Part shown: positions 32,197 to 43,965 of the stretch, piece after piece
How positions within the stretch are numbered: the first letter of the stretch is position 1
How the letters are laid out: the number at the start of each line of letters is the position of its first letter
Source of the DNA: Phialophora verrucosa
Taxonomy: Eukaryota; Ascomycota; Eurotiomycetes; Chaetothyriales; Herpotrichiellaceae
Length of the DNA stretch: 64,000 nt
Assembly: GCA_002099365.1 (NCBI GenBank)
Contig: MSED01000004.1
Location: forward strand, 372,001 to 436,000
Direction: 5' to 3'
Position numbers and translations under genes: made by a program
The notes under the pieces: model-generated
What the model saw: only the letters and a program-made list of their open reading frames with translations
What the model was told of the DNA's origin: nothing
Database searches by the model: none

Positions 32197-34379
32197 ATGA
32201 TCACAATACGTGCACCTCTCCTACTGCTGCTATGTCTCTGCATCTGCATACCAGTCTGGTTGATCTTGGAGCGCATACCACAAGGTCAGAACTCAGCCAA
32301 CTCTAACGTTGAGGAATTCTCTAACACCTTTTAGACGAATGGCTAAACCATCGATGTATGACTCTGAGCCGCGGCTTGTCTCCCACTCCTGCCGAAGCCC
32401 GCAATCCTCCTGGCTGCATGCTGCGTTCATACCATGCCAGCGACATCCGGTCCTGCCTCACCTATCAACGGATGTCGATCTATGGCGATGCCGAAGCTCA
32501 GCAGGTGTTCTTGACTATAGCCGCAAGTCTGAACCAGAGTAATCTCACCAATACCAGTATGCAAACCCTGGAGGGCTATGAACATGCAACAACACTCCCA
32601 TCCGAGATGGCTCAGATTGTTTACCAGCCAGACCCTGCCTGGAACTCAACAAACTACGTGGGCGATTCGGGGCTATACGCTCCCCTTTATATCACATCCT
32701 CCAAACGGGAACATCCTCTTTGTGACGACGGAGTCATGCTCATGGGTAGTTCATTTGCCTTCAACAAGGAGGACCCACGGTCTCCGCATGCCCGGGCCCA
32801 GATTGTGCTGAACCATTTCTGCAATGGTCTTCTCGAAGCTGCTCAGAGACAGACGCAGGCTTACTGTTGCGCTGGCTACCTCCCACCAAACGTTCTGCAA
32901 AAGCTTCTTCTTCTGGCGGGCTCATGCTCAATCCTTCTCCACTTGTGTTTGTCCCTACTTCGCAGAAAGCTCTTCGGTCTATCCGACGGCAACTTCCAAT
33001 CAGGCTCAGAAATGCGTCGCGTAGTGTCAGCGATTGCCACTACATCAGCAGCCGTGATCATCTGTTTTGTGGCCGATCGTACTGCACTTCTTGAGAAGGC
33101 TTCCAAGGTGGTGGACTTGACCACATTTATTATCCTGACATCGGCCGGGTTCCTCGCGGGACTTGTCACTTGCTGCCACAGTCAAAGTCCACCATGCGTT
33201 TTGAATCAGCGCAAAGATTCAGAGACGGGAGACGGTTCCTTCCTATCGAGGCAGCAAACAGAAGAATGGAAAGGCTGGATGCAAATTGTGATTCTCTTGT
33301 ATCACTACTTCGGCTTGTCGAAAATCCTCTGGGTCTACCAGTTCGTACGTCTGTTGGTCTCGTCTTACCTCTTCATGACCGGATTTGGACACACTACATA
33401 CTTCGTCACCACCAACGACTTCTCTTACCGACGAACTGCAAGTGTTTTGTTGCGCACCAATCTACTCAATGTCATACTTGCTTTTGTCCTAGGGACACGG
33501 TACGACTTGTACTACTTTCCGATGCTGACAAGCATATGGTTCCTTATCATCTGGATGACGATTCCTCGAACACCAGAGTCTGGGATAGATATGTATCATT
33601 GCATTCGCAGAATTGTCCTGTCAGCGCTATTCGTCAGACTGACCCTTGAGGCCGGTGCCTTGGTCGAGTTATTTCTGAACCGTCTCGACGCCGCAGCTAT
33701 CGGCCTCCCGAAAATCGATGGACACGAGTTTCTCTTCCGATTTGGTTTGGATGTGTACATCGTACATGTTGGCATGGCCACAGCAATCCTCTTTGCATGG
33801 CTCAGACTAAGCAAAGACATCCCGCGCCACAGCCAATCGTGGGCACCGCTCCCTTGGTCTCAGCTAAGTTCGAGTGTCGCTTTGTCGGCTGCTGGGCTTG
33901 TTATTCCAGCATACGCGTATTTTTGCCATGCCTTCCCAAACAAGTTTCAGTACAATAAGTGGCATCCTTTCGTCTCACCGCTGCCTGTCATGTCTTTCAT
34001 CATTCTGCGGAACTCGACACGCCGAGTCTCTCGCCATTACAGCCGATTGTTCGCCTGGTTCGGCCGCTGCTCCCTTGAGACCTTTGTTTTGCAGTATCAC
34101 CTGTGGCTCGCCGCCGACTCTCGTGGCGTGCTTCGTACGGGACTGTTCAAAGGCTTTTACAGGTCCGTACAGAGCAGATACGTGCTGGAACTCTTGGATA
34201 CTGCTCTCATCTTCACAGCATTTGTCTTGATCAGTTCCGGTACCTCGAAGGCCTTGTCGGTTCTGACGAGAAGTCTCGCCAAGCTGCAAGGGGAGATAGT
34301 CTTTGTAATCATTGGACTGTGGATCATCAACTTGGCCTGGTCGCTGACAAGGCTCGGCCTGCATGACCACTACGATTGA
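32197..34379 (+). CDS. CAS1-type 10-TM acyltransferase-like protein
   Basis: This multi-spanning membrane protein of 710 residues has two exons: 32197-32284 and 32335-34379, around a 50 bp intron. An N-terminal signal anchor precedes a lumenal domain with GCMLRSYHASDIRSCL, followed by about ten hydrophobic helices including the family signatures LRTNLLNVILAFVLGTRYDLYYFPML, FRFGLDVYIVHVGM, HPFVSPLPV and FGRCSLETFVLQYHLWLAAD. Proteins of this type (Cryptococcus Cas1p, animal CASD1) O-acetylate sugars in the Golgi. In CASD1-type enzymes the lumenal domain carries a GDS motif with the catalytic Ser; here the corresponding place reads YGDAEAQQ, with Ala instead of Ser. The protein may be inactive, use another residue, or rely on the membrane domain. 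Confidence 0.85.
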
Positions 34380-35176
34380 GGCGAGGCGAGGTGAGAATAT
34401 TGACGCTTCGTACATCCGCCTCCGCAATTGTCCATGCCGTACATCAGAAATGTCTACCGGTGAAGACGGTAGTTATCGCATTTGCACAACCCAAAGCACT
34501 CTCGACGCTTGTCAGCAGTGTTGTTTCTCGGCATGGCTTGGATATGGTCGAGCAGCACGCACCACGGATTAAGATGGGATAGCCATACGATGAACCCTTG
34601 TACGAGTACTCCGGGTGAAGTACGGAATACGAGTGCGTTTGCCGCACACGCCGCATTTTACGTACCCGAAAACCAGCCATGCCAGAATCAGAATCGTTCT
34701 CCAATTTTCGCAACATCTACTTCCTCCACATTTCGGTTGTCATTTCTCGATGTGATCTCACTGCGGAGAAGAACGCTCGATGTTTCCAGGTCCATGACAC
34801 CTTCAAGATCTTCCAAAGCAAGTACTCTAGGGAGGGACACGAATGTTGTATATGGACAATGCATAGGCCCAACCGTCGACAGCGGTCACGAGGCTTGTTT
34901 ATTATGAAACGCGCTGACGTTCTCCCACCGTTGTGACAAAGGGCGGAGCCTGATTCTCAGACGGCATTCTTGACCGGCAAATCTATGCCGTGCGGTCCTC
35001 GGAGGTGTGGATATTGACCTCCACTCCACATCTGACTGGCCATAAAGATGTGCGGTTTGACACACTTTAAATATCTGATTCTTGTGCATCTGTTTTGTTG
35101 CTGGCATGTTGTTGCTGTGTATCTTTGCTGACACAATCTGGAACATCAAACCAGCAGAATCGGGGTCCGTGCTACA
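34380..35176. other. Intergenic, nothing recognised
   Basis: This 797 bp lies between the acyltransferase stop and the monocarboxylate-type transporter start. Open frames on both strands are short and without recognisable domains. Confidence 0.4.
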
Positions 35177-36751
35177 ATGGCTGAGAACGAGATTGAAAAA
35201 GACAGCGAAGATGGCGAGGTCGCTGTCCCTCTTACGCCGGGTTTGCCTACCGCGGCCTTTGACCCTTTGGAAGAACCAAGATATGGCTGGGTTGTATGCA
35301 TCGCTATGCACTTGATCAATGGTTTCACTTGGGGCATCATCGCGGTATGTATTCATGTCAAGCGCGATCCGCGACGGGAACTAACAGTTTCTGTAGTCCT
35401 ACGGCGTATACCTGTCGTATTACATTGACCATGATATCTTCTCCGGAGCGTCAGACTTGGATTATACGTTCATTGGTGGCGTGAACTTTGCTTGCGCTAT
35501 GCTCAGTGGGCCGATTGTCAATATCTGCATCCAGAAGACGGGAATCCACTTTCCCATGTACTGTGGTTGTGTCATGTTTGCAGGCGGGTTTGTCGCTGCG
35601 TCTTTCGCGACCGAGTTCTGGCATCTCATCTTAACGCAAGGTATTCTTGTCGGGTATGCATGAAACCGTACGGATGCGTCATGGCAAGCTAATGGTGCAT
35701 AGGCTAGGCACAGGATTCACCTGGCTTCCTGCAACCCCGATCCTACCTCAATGGTTCAACAAAAACAGGAGTCTGGCTCAAGGCATTGCAGCAGCCGGGA
35801 GCGGCACGGGAGGCATCATATTCTCTGCCGCAACAACCCCCATGATCCAGAACATATCGCTGGCCTGGTCGCTTCGCATCACCGGCATCCTTGCGTTTGT
35901 GGTGCTGGTTACAGCGACGACGTTGATCCGGAGTCGGAACGACATGATCCGTCCGCGCTTCAAAGCTCTTGAGACAGGTCTGCTAAAGCGATATCGCGTC
36001 TGGTTGCTGGTCGCCTATAGCTTTTTCTCCATTTTGGGCTATATTGTGACAATATACTCTCTAGGTAATGACTCGTTCCGACTGCCAGGAGCGAGATTGT
36101 CTCGCGTATGCAACATGTCGCTGACTTTTCGCTCAGGTGCTTTTGCGACTTCTCTTGGCCTTACCCAGGACCAGGGTGGGATTGTGATTACTGTCCTGCA
36201 GGTCGGGACTGCTATTGGAAGGCCGTTCGTTGGCGTCTTGAGCGATCATCTCGGCAGGATGACAGTGGCCTCCCTGCTCACGGCCTCGAACGTCCTTTTC
36301 ACGTACGCCATATGGATACCTACGCAGTCATACGGCGTGCTCATCTTCTTCGCCCTCGTCGTTGGAGCTACGAGCGGCGTGTACTGGGGTGTATGTGTGA
36401 TCAGCGAAATCGCTCTAAGAAGAGTACTAAACTGTCGACAGACAATTGCCCCCCTCTCCGCTGAAGTGGTCGAGCTGAAAGAGCTCCCGGCGGCACTCAA
36501 CCTCATGTGGCTGACGGTCTCATTGCCCGCTCTATGTAAGACTTGCGTGAGCTTGCTGAACTATGGCCACAAGATTGCTGACAACGACATTAGTTTCGGA
36601 GGCAATTGCACTCGAAATCCGGCGACCCCATTCATCCCGACCATATTTGTGGCCCCAGATCTATACCGGGCTGGTCTTTCTGATCGCCAGTCTTTTCATG
36701 CTGGAACTCCGAAGACAGAAATGGGGCTTTCGGAGAGAGCGGCATAGGTAA
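35177..36751 (+). CDS. MFS monocarboxylate-transporter-like protein
   Basis: This MFS transporter has 430 residues and six exons: 35177-35344, 35397-35653, 35703-36064, 36137-36390, 36442-36535 and 36594-36751. All five introns are 49-72 bp. It resembles the fungal MCT/Mch family: a charged cytosolic N terminus (MAENEIEKDSEDGEV), RYGWVVCIAMHLINGFTWG in helix 1, SYGVYLSYY, the GxGxTWLPATPILPQWF element, GIAAAGSGTGGIIFS in helix 5, GRPFVGVLSDHLGR in the inter-domain loop and late AEVVELKELPAALNL. Relatives carry small carboxylates, riboflavin or nicotinate, or export metabolites; the substrate here is not predictable. The protein ends shortly after helix 12 with a basic tail. Confidence 0.88.
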
Positions 36752-38152
36752 AGTGATGGCTATGCAGTGACAGTTGACAGAGAGAGCAATGTCAACAACT
36801 CGACCCGCCCGCTCTGATCACAAAGAACTTTCCTCCACGCTGGGTACGACGGAATAGAGCACATCATCATTTTCAATGGAGGAAAGGCCCCAGATCACGG
36901 CAAATTGGCACTCCCCAAAGCTCGCGAGAAGCGTATGGAAACGGAACGCTAAGTACCAAACCGGTGCGAGCGAGCACTGCAACATCTAAGTTCGTTCTGC
37001 GCCTAGCCGACGGCCTGGCGATCGCAAGTACGGAGCTACCAGCCAGACTCAGACTTGCTCAAACGAGCGCAATGCCAGCACATAGTGGTATTCTTTACGC
37101 ACACCAGGGCGTTCATTCATCCCATGAAGGGAAACTGGATGCACATCGACGGAGCTCAAGGACTATGGTGATCATGTCCAGGGAGTTGGCCTGCCATTGG
37201 TCCCAATGCCGTTCGAATGCGCCTAACATCATACGCTCCGATCTAGCCAGCGCCAAAGTGAAACGTGAGGCGCGGTTAAAGAGCTTCAGCAGCCGAAGAG
37301 ACTTCGTCGACAAAAGCAAGCCAGCAAGCTCGAGTAATTCCAGCCTCGCCGTAACAGTCGTCGACAAAGGACGATACGCTCCAAAAGGAGGCAAAGATGG
37401 AAGATGTTCGAATTTACAGCAACCCTCCGTCTCGCCCTCTAGGAATAAAGCAGGTCAGGCGACCAATCAAGATGTATGGTTTCCACAGACCTCAAGCTTT
37501 GGGGACCATGATATCTTGCATATCCGGTACACTGCTAAATGGCACTCAGATGGTCTGCAGAGGAGCATATTTTGTATTCAATATGCACAATGTAGAAAGA
37601 GTTATGTGGCAGAGCATGCGGGAGAGACCTGCGATTCGCCGTGTAGGGGCCCGCTGCCTCAGGTAGACCAAGATGCGCTGTCGAGAAGATAGACATTCAA
37701 GTTGATTGAGCGCCGTTCACAGTGGTTTGCGTAGATAGGCCTCAAGCGCAGGAGGCAGTCCTACAGACGCTAAGCTTCATCCTTGTTCTTCAGCTTTCGG
37801 GTCAACCTCCTTACCCTCCCGTCCTTCCCAGCGTGAACTAACGTCACTCAGAAGACGAGTAATAACAACTGCTCCAAAGCTCACGTGCGACTCACCTCGA
37901 TCATACCGCTTTTAAAGGACAAGCAAAGTCTCATTCTGCTAGCATATCACATGCTTGGGAAGAGGAAAGGTGGAAGAGTGTGCCATTAGTTCTGGGTTGT
38001 AGAATCCTTAGGTTTGACGAGTGGTAAGGACGTTTGTGACAGAACTACAACGGAAAATAGCGCTGCTCTCGAGAGAGAATAGATGGTAATTTTTGTTTTC
38101 TTTTACGTTCCATTCCGGGACAGGTGAGGTTTCAGAGAAAGGACAAAACTTC
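36752..38152. other. Intergenic with a long unexplained open frame
   Basis: This 1.4 kb lies between converging genes. A plus-strand frame of 242 codons spans 36964-37692 (first ATG at about 37072), opposed by a 93-codon minus frame at 37113-37394. Neither resembles a family I know, and composition gives no clear choice. It may be a rapidly evolving gene, a relic, or chance. Confidence 0.3.
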
Positions 38153-39373
38153 TCACGCCGTAGCGGCGACCTGCATGGCACGGGCGGCCTCCTTGGCGGC
38201 GGGATGCTGGTAGCGAGCGGCGATGAGGCGCTCGCGGAAGTACTCGCCGGCGTTGACCTCCTCATACTTGGTGCCGTTCTCGATGCAAGTGGGCACGGTG
38301 GCGAGGGTGGCCTCGCGATTGGGGCTGAAGAAGAAGGGCATCGAGTAGCGCTCCTTGCCGCTCTTGTTGACGACGCGGTGCACCGTCGACTTGAACTTGT
38401 CGTTGGTGATGCGGCTGAGGAAGTCGCCAATGTTGACCACGTAGCTCCGCGGGCGCGGCGGCGCGTCAATCCAGATGCCGTTGGCGTTGAGGACCTGCAA
38501 TGCCTCGACCGACTCCTGGAGGACGAGGGTGAAGAAATCGTAGTCGGTATGCGCCCCGAGGCCAATGTCGGCGCCGCCGGGGGCAGGCTGGGGCGGATAG
38601 TGCAGGATGCGCACGCCACCCATAGGGAAAGATGTGGCGGCGTCGAAGTAATTCTCGGGCAGGTCGAGCGCCAAGGCGAAGATCTGCATCAGCTTCTTGG
38701 AGAGGGCCATGACCGAGCGGAAGTACTGGTACATGATGGGGCGGAATTCGGGGTACGCTGAGGGCCAGCAGTTGCTATGCTCAATACCCGTCAAGGGCCC
38801 GACGCTGGACGCCTGCAGCGATTCGGGTTCCGTTGCGTCATCGCCCATGGTGAAGGCCTCCTTCATGTCTATCGCGTCGCGGGCATCGTCGTTAGCCTGG
38901 TGGTGCACATGGGGTGGGCGAGACTATGGACGAACCTCCCTTGCCGGCGCCCTCCATCTTGGTCTCGAACAGTGGCTCGTAGCCGCGGAGTGCCTTTGAT
39001 TTGTGGATGTGCACCTCCATCTTCTCCTCGTGCGAGAGCTCAAAGAACTTCTTCACGGCAGCGAACGTCTGGTCGATGACCTCGTCCGGAATGTTGTGAT
39101 TCTCGGCATAGAAGAAGCCGACCTCCCGGCACGCCTGGCCCACCTCGTTCGCGACCTTCTTGCGGTCTTCGAGAGAGTCAGAGAATATGCCCGAGATGTC
39201 GATCACGGGGATGGACTCAAACGTCTTCTTGGCCGCCGCTCCTCGAAGGACAGGGCGAGAGCCCCGCTTGCCGCCGGCGTGGTAGTGGACGTACTGCGGG
39301 CGCCAGTCAGAGGCGCGAGGGACCTGCAGCGGCGATGGCTTACCTCAACTTCGTCATGACCGAGGGAGCCCAT
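38153..39373 (-). CDS. 2-oxoglutarate/Fe(II)-dependent dioxygenase (isopenicillin N synthase-like fold)
   Basis: This 367-residue oxygenase has three exons: 39344-39373, 38936-39293 and 38153-38868; the second intron uses a CTAACG branch and joins GKG|DMKEAF. The DIOX_N half (IPVIDISGIFSD ... EVGFFYAENHNIP ... FFELSHEEKMEV) precedes the catalytic jelly roll. Iron ligands are His236, Asp238 (AHTDYDFFT) and His293 (STVHRVV); the co-substrate pair is Arg303-x-Ser305 (RYSM). Such soluble enzymes hydroxylate or desaturate small molecules, using 2-oxoglutarate and oxygen. It is divergent from a DAL5-type transporter across 1 kb, so the two may act on the same imported compound; the substrate is not evident. 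Confidence 0.93.
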
Positions 39374-40385
39374 TGTGACAACGGGATCCGATGGATGTTC
39401 TGGTCAAGGATGTGTTCAGATTAGTATCTAGAGCGATCATAGTCTTCCAAGGCGCGATAACCCCTGGCAGGACAGCCATGGCGTTTATATCTCAGCAGGC
39501 GGCGCGTTTGCCGACACCCGTGATGCGTTCAGCTGCTGGTCGGACCTGAGCGCGCTCAGGGATCCCTGGAGCGGGCATCAACGTCTCGATAGAGTGGAAG
39601 CGGGAGGATAAGAGGGGTGGGAGGCGGTGCGATCTGCCGGGATGGAGCGGCGCTAGCGGCATTGCTAGCGTTGCCCACCAATGAAATCGATGGGTACCCA
39701 TTTAGCGCCATGGCATTAATGCCTTCATCTTATCGTCCGTCGGCCTTCACCTACTTGGCCTCCTACTCTCTCTCGTACTACATCGCTCATACCGGTCAAT
39801 ACTGTACATCTCATCCCTCTCACCCTATCGACCCCTCGTCAGGCGCTGAGCAACGTAGACTGCGTCCCCCAGGGACTTCCCGAACGATTAAGATATTCCC
39901 GCCACATTAATTGGATAATTTGTCGACAGAGAGAAGTACCTCAACACTCGGTGCTGTGTTCATGGGTGAATGGTGCATACTATGCTCCGCACACGCGATG
40001 TTTGCCGGCTCGCAGGCCGGTCTTAGAGAACGGCCAAACTCCTGCTCGGCCAATCCCCCTTGAGGAAAGATCAACAGAGGCCTTCGACGTCCTGCCATCC
40101 TTATCAGTGGCGCTCTATGTGGTAGGACTTGAGCGACAGCCGGATCATGTTACACATCCGATCGTCAAGATGGCCCGAATAGAGTATCTAAGACACGCTT
40201 ACTGGGTACTACTGCCCGGATTATGTCCTCAGGACGATTCCATCGCTGATAACCGGGTATATAGATACTGATCGCCCGTCCCGTTCGTGCCCCAGCCGGG
40301 TCGTAGGGCAATCAACAATTTGTGCTAGACACCTCCTACGTTTGTCCTGTATTACGTTTTAGTGTCCTCTATCCGCCTGTCCGCC
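39374..40385. promoter_or_regulatory. Divergent promoter region, dioxygenase and DAL5-type transporter
   Basis: This 1,012 bp between two divergent ATGs contains no convincing coding frame. Its position implies two promoters and possible co-regulation. No binding site was identified with confidence. Confidence 0.4.
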
Positions 40386-42077
40386 ATGGGGAAAGAAGCG
40401 CCGGCGACAACGGCTGCAGTTGATGACAAGGTGGGGGATGACCGCATCCAGGAGGCCGCTGAAGACTTGGGCATCGAGGTTGGTCACGTCAAGGAGATCA
40501 AGGGAGCAGATGGTGCCTACAGCTACGCCAGCGCCGTCGCCGTGGAGATTGACGAGAAGACGAACAAGCACCTGGTCCGGAAGATCGACTGGCATGTCCT
40601 GCCGTGGCTATGCGGGCTCTACGTGCTACAGTATCTGGACAAGGGAGTGTAAGAGACTGCCTCACGGCCCAAATTCTCCGCGTGGCTGATAACAAACTCT
40701 TGAAGTCTCTCTTACGCCGGTGTCATGGGTCTCCAGAAGGAGACCAACCTGAGCGCCAACCAGTACACGTGGCTCGGTTCGATCTACTATGCCGGTTACA
40801 TTGTCTTCGCTCCCGTCCACAACCGGTTGTTCCAGGTCTTTCCGCCGTCAAAGTACATTGCGTGCTGTGTCATGGCATGGGGTGTCGTCCTGATGTGCAT
40901 GGCTGCCTGCCACAACTTCGCCGGCCTCATGATCCAACGGACGATTCTCGGCGCCCTCGAGGCCTCGATCAACTGCGGCTTCTCCCTCATCACGGCCGCG
41001 TGGTATCGGAAGTACGAGCACGGCAGCAGGACCGGTATCTGGTCTGGCTGTACCGGTGTCGCTACCATGATTGGCGGATTAATCGCCTTTGGGTGTGTGA
41101 CCGGAGAGGCAAAGCATCCAGATGCCAACTTCTCAAGCTGGAAGATTCTGGCTGTAGTCACTGGCATCGTCTCGGTCGTCTACGGTGTCTGCATGTACAA
41201 GTTCATGGCCACCAGCGTTGTAACGGCCAAATTCTTCTCTGAGGAGGAGCGGACTCTGGCCGTGGAGCGGCTGCGAGACAACCATCAAGGCGTTGGCTCG
41301 ACGCAGTACAAGCGCTACCAAGCCATCGAGGCATTGACCGACTACAGGGTGCGTTGCATTTCCCCTAATCTCCCCGCATGCATGCGATACTCACACCGAT
41401 TCTAGACGTGGATGTACGTCGCCTTCGTCCTCTCGTCCCAGATCCCCGCCGCCGGCCTTGTGCTCCTTCAGTCCATTATCATCAAGTCTCTCGGCTTCAC
41501 CGTCAAGGAGACGCTCCTCCTCAACATCCCGCAAGGCGCCATCAGCGTAATCTGCAACATGGGATTTGGGCTGCTCGCCGACGTGACGCACCAGCGCAGT
41601 GGTGCCGCAATCCTGGCCGGCCTCTTCTCCCTCTTCGGTGCCAGCCTGTTCATCGGCCTGGGCGACCATGGCCACTTTTACCGCAAGAATGGCCAGCTGG
41701 TCGCCTACTTTTTCATGAGCGGCAGCTGCTCCACCGCCTGGTTCATTGTCATTTCCATGCTGTCGAGCAACGTGCTCGGCACCACCAAGAAGACGACGCT
41801 CAACTCGATTGTTTTCCTCATCCTCGGCGTCGCCTACCTCGTCGGGCCCCAGACCTTCCGCGATCCGCCCTTCTACGAGCATGCCAAGATTAGTCTGCTC
41901 GTCCTCTGGATCGTCAGCGTGCTCATCCTGTGCGGCTTCTTTGTGCTCAACACTTGGGAGAACAAGCGGCGACAGAGGATGCTCGAGCGCGGTGAGATCT
42001 CAGACGGCCATGGTACAAACGTCGAGTTCTTGGACTTGACAGACAAGGAGAATAAGCTCTTCCGCTATGTTATCTGA
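40386..42077 (+). CDS. MFS transporter, allantoate permease (DAL5) type
   Basis: This anion:cation symporter-family MFS protein has 525 residues and three exons: 40386-40648, 40706-41348 and 41406-42077, with two 57 bp introns. Hallmarks of the ACS/DAL5 group are a long charged cytosolic N terminus, RKIDWHVLPWLCGLYVLQYLDKG at helix 1, SYAGVMGLQKETNL, the helix-4 RTILGALEASINCGFSLITAAWY and the post-helix-6 FFSEEERTLAVERLRDN loop. The C terminus is polar (ENKRRQRMLERGE). Characterised relatives take up allantoate, ureidosuccinate, nicotinate, pantothenate, biotin or dipeptides. It is divergent from the dioxygenase, which hints at a catabolic pair for an organic acid or nitrogen compound; this is inferred. 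Confidence 0.92.
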
Positions 42078-42749
42078 TTTTGAAGCGAGAGGCTCGAGAT
42101 ACGTCAGATGACCGTATCCTCTCGTAGCAAGCGTGACCAGGGTTATGCAGCTGCCTTTTGCAGCGGCCATAGCTAGATGAGAGAGGCACGCCCTGGTGAC
42201 CTGCCCGTAGATATTGAGAGCTGGTCTCTCACAGATGGAGTTTACGTGAATCATGAAACTGGCGCTGTGCGTACCACAAAGGACAGGGAAGACCAATCCT
42301 GCTCGAACGGCTTGGTGGGTGGTGGGGAGTTCGAGAATGAAAGGTAGATTTGAATGTAGATGACTATCAAAGGCCCCTAAGATATTGTTCCCTCTGTGCA
42401 CACCTGAGGGTAGAGTCAGCTGCGAGCAGTGTGTATTTAGCTCGGCGTGAAGCAGGAGCACCTGGGAGGGGGTCTACCACTATCAAAGACTATGATTAGT
42501 GGCAGAGACCTCACAGGATCACACAGAGATCGAAGACAGTGACAGCGAAGTTGCCAGAGAAGGAAGAAATGCGTGCGCGTGGACGACTTTCCCAGCAGAC
42601 GTCCAACTGCGACGTAAGAATTCGCACCTCTAACTACTCTACTGCAGTAATTTATCTATGTGAATATGTATGGCCCTCCAGCAGCTCTCCTCGGACTATA
42701 CATCGTCGTTCAGTGCGTTCGCCGTCATCATATTCCTCTCTTCCCCCCT
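42078..42749. other. Intergenic, convergent gene ends
   Basis: This lies between the stops of the DAL5-type and GPR1-type transporters. Minus-strand frames at 42000-42461 are opposite the transporter end and look like chance. Nothing is recognised. Confidence 0.45.
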
Positions 42750-43965
42750 TCAAGCTTTCGCTCCGTGCTCCTTGCCCTTGAACTGTCTGCGAGGGCTCGC
42801 AAAGACGGAGCTCACAGGAAGAGAAAGGGGAAATTCGACGGTCAACAACATTTGCGACAGGAAGAGATAGCCCGCTGCAGCCGTCGAGACGAGGGCAAAT
42901 GCTCCGCCCGCCTATGCGTCGTCTTCATCAGCCCATGTCGATTTTCCGGTTGGCAATTGCGACCAGGTAGGTAGGGGAAGGATGTTACTTACGATCTGAA
43001 GGCTCGAGGCGATCGAGGCGCTCCCTTCCGCCGCGTGCCAGAACGATCCTGTGAGCAAACAGAAGCAAACCACCAGAGTACTGTGGACGATGACAAGGCA
43101 GATGTTGAGCTTCAGGGCGCAGATGAGGCAGACCAGACAGAAAAGGGCCATGAACAAGAGGAAGAATCCTATGTGATAGGGAGGAATCCTCAAATGTCAG
43201 TCGCACTATCGATGACAGTGAGCGACTCCTTCATCTTACACAACGTTTACATACCGAATCCCGCCAGAAAGCCTGTGGTTGACAACCCTGCCGCGGCATT
43301 TGCAGGGTCGGGCGAGTAGTTCCCATACGCTCCGAAGGAAGGTTTCAGTGTTGCTGCGAAGCTCAACCACCATCCTCCTGCGTCAACATATCACACGTCA
43401 GTATATGATTATGATGGTGGCATTCATTTCTCCAAGGCCATGTATTCATCACGACAGGGGAGGAGCATAGTGCAGAAATACCCAACAAGGAACAGAGAGG
43501 GCAGATATGTTTCAAACGTACCGAAGCCGCTAAACACGACAAACGGGTAACTGTTTCCTAGGATGAATTCGCCGATGCTACCGATGATCATCAACAGCCC
43601 GCCCATGAAGAAGAAGACGCCGATGGACGAGGATCCATTGCCCCCGGCGCCTCTCCAGCCCATGAGGTCGCAGGACAAGGGCCCCAGGCTCATGATGAAG
43701 CCTAGAAGGCATCTGAAGGTCGAGATATTCGTTAGTTCTCGTCAAAAAGAATAGCGTCTCCTTCTGGATACAGGGATCAACTGATCAAGGCGAGGGGAGG
43801 CATATGGGGAAGAGATATGTACAAAGGAGTCGGGTTCGCGAACGCCTTGCGCAGCTGGCGAACGTCGCTGTTCGGCGGCGAGAGGTAGATCTTCTCGTAT
43901 GTCGATGGCGACATGGTGATCTCGCGAGCGATGCCAGCCATCTGGTCAGAGGACTCTCTCTCCAT
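42750..43965 (-). CDS. GPR1/FUN34/YaaH-family acetate/succinate transporter-like protein
   Basis: This six-helix membrane protein of 264 residues has five exons: 43823-43965, 43522-43712, 43255-43377, 42993-43168 and 42750-42911. All introns (110, 144, 86 and 81 bp) keep phase. The cytosolic N terminus (about 45 residues) leads to FANPTPLCLLGFIMSL, where the family NPxxLGL-type signature has Cys-Leu-Leu instead. Helices follow with FFFMGGLLMIIGSIGEFILGNSYPFVVFSGFG, WWLSFAATLKPSFGAY and GGAFALVSTAAAGYL. Relatives (Ady2/AcpA and bacterial SatP) move acetate or succinate with protons across the plasma membrane, or sense ammonium or acetate. The signature change and a WRGAGGNG insertion after helix 1 suggest a divergent member; the substrate is not certain. 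Confidence 0.88.
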
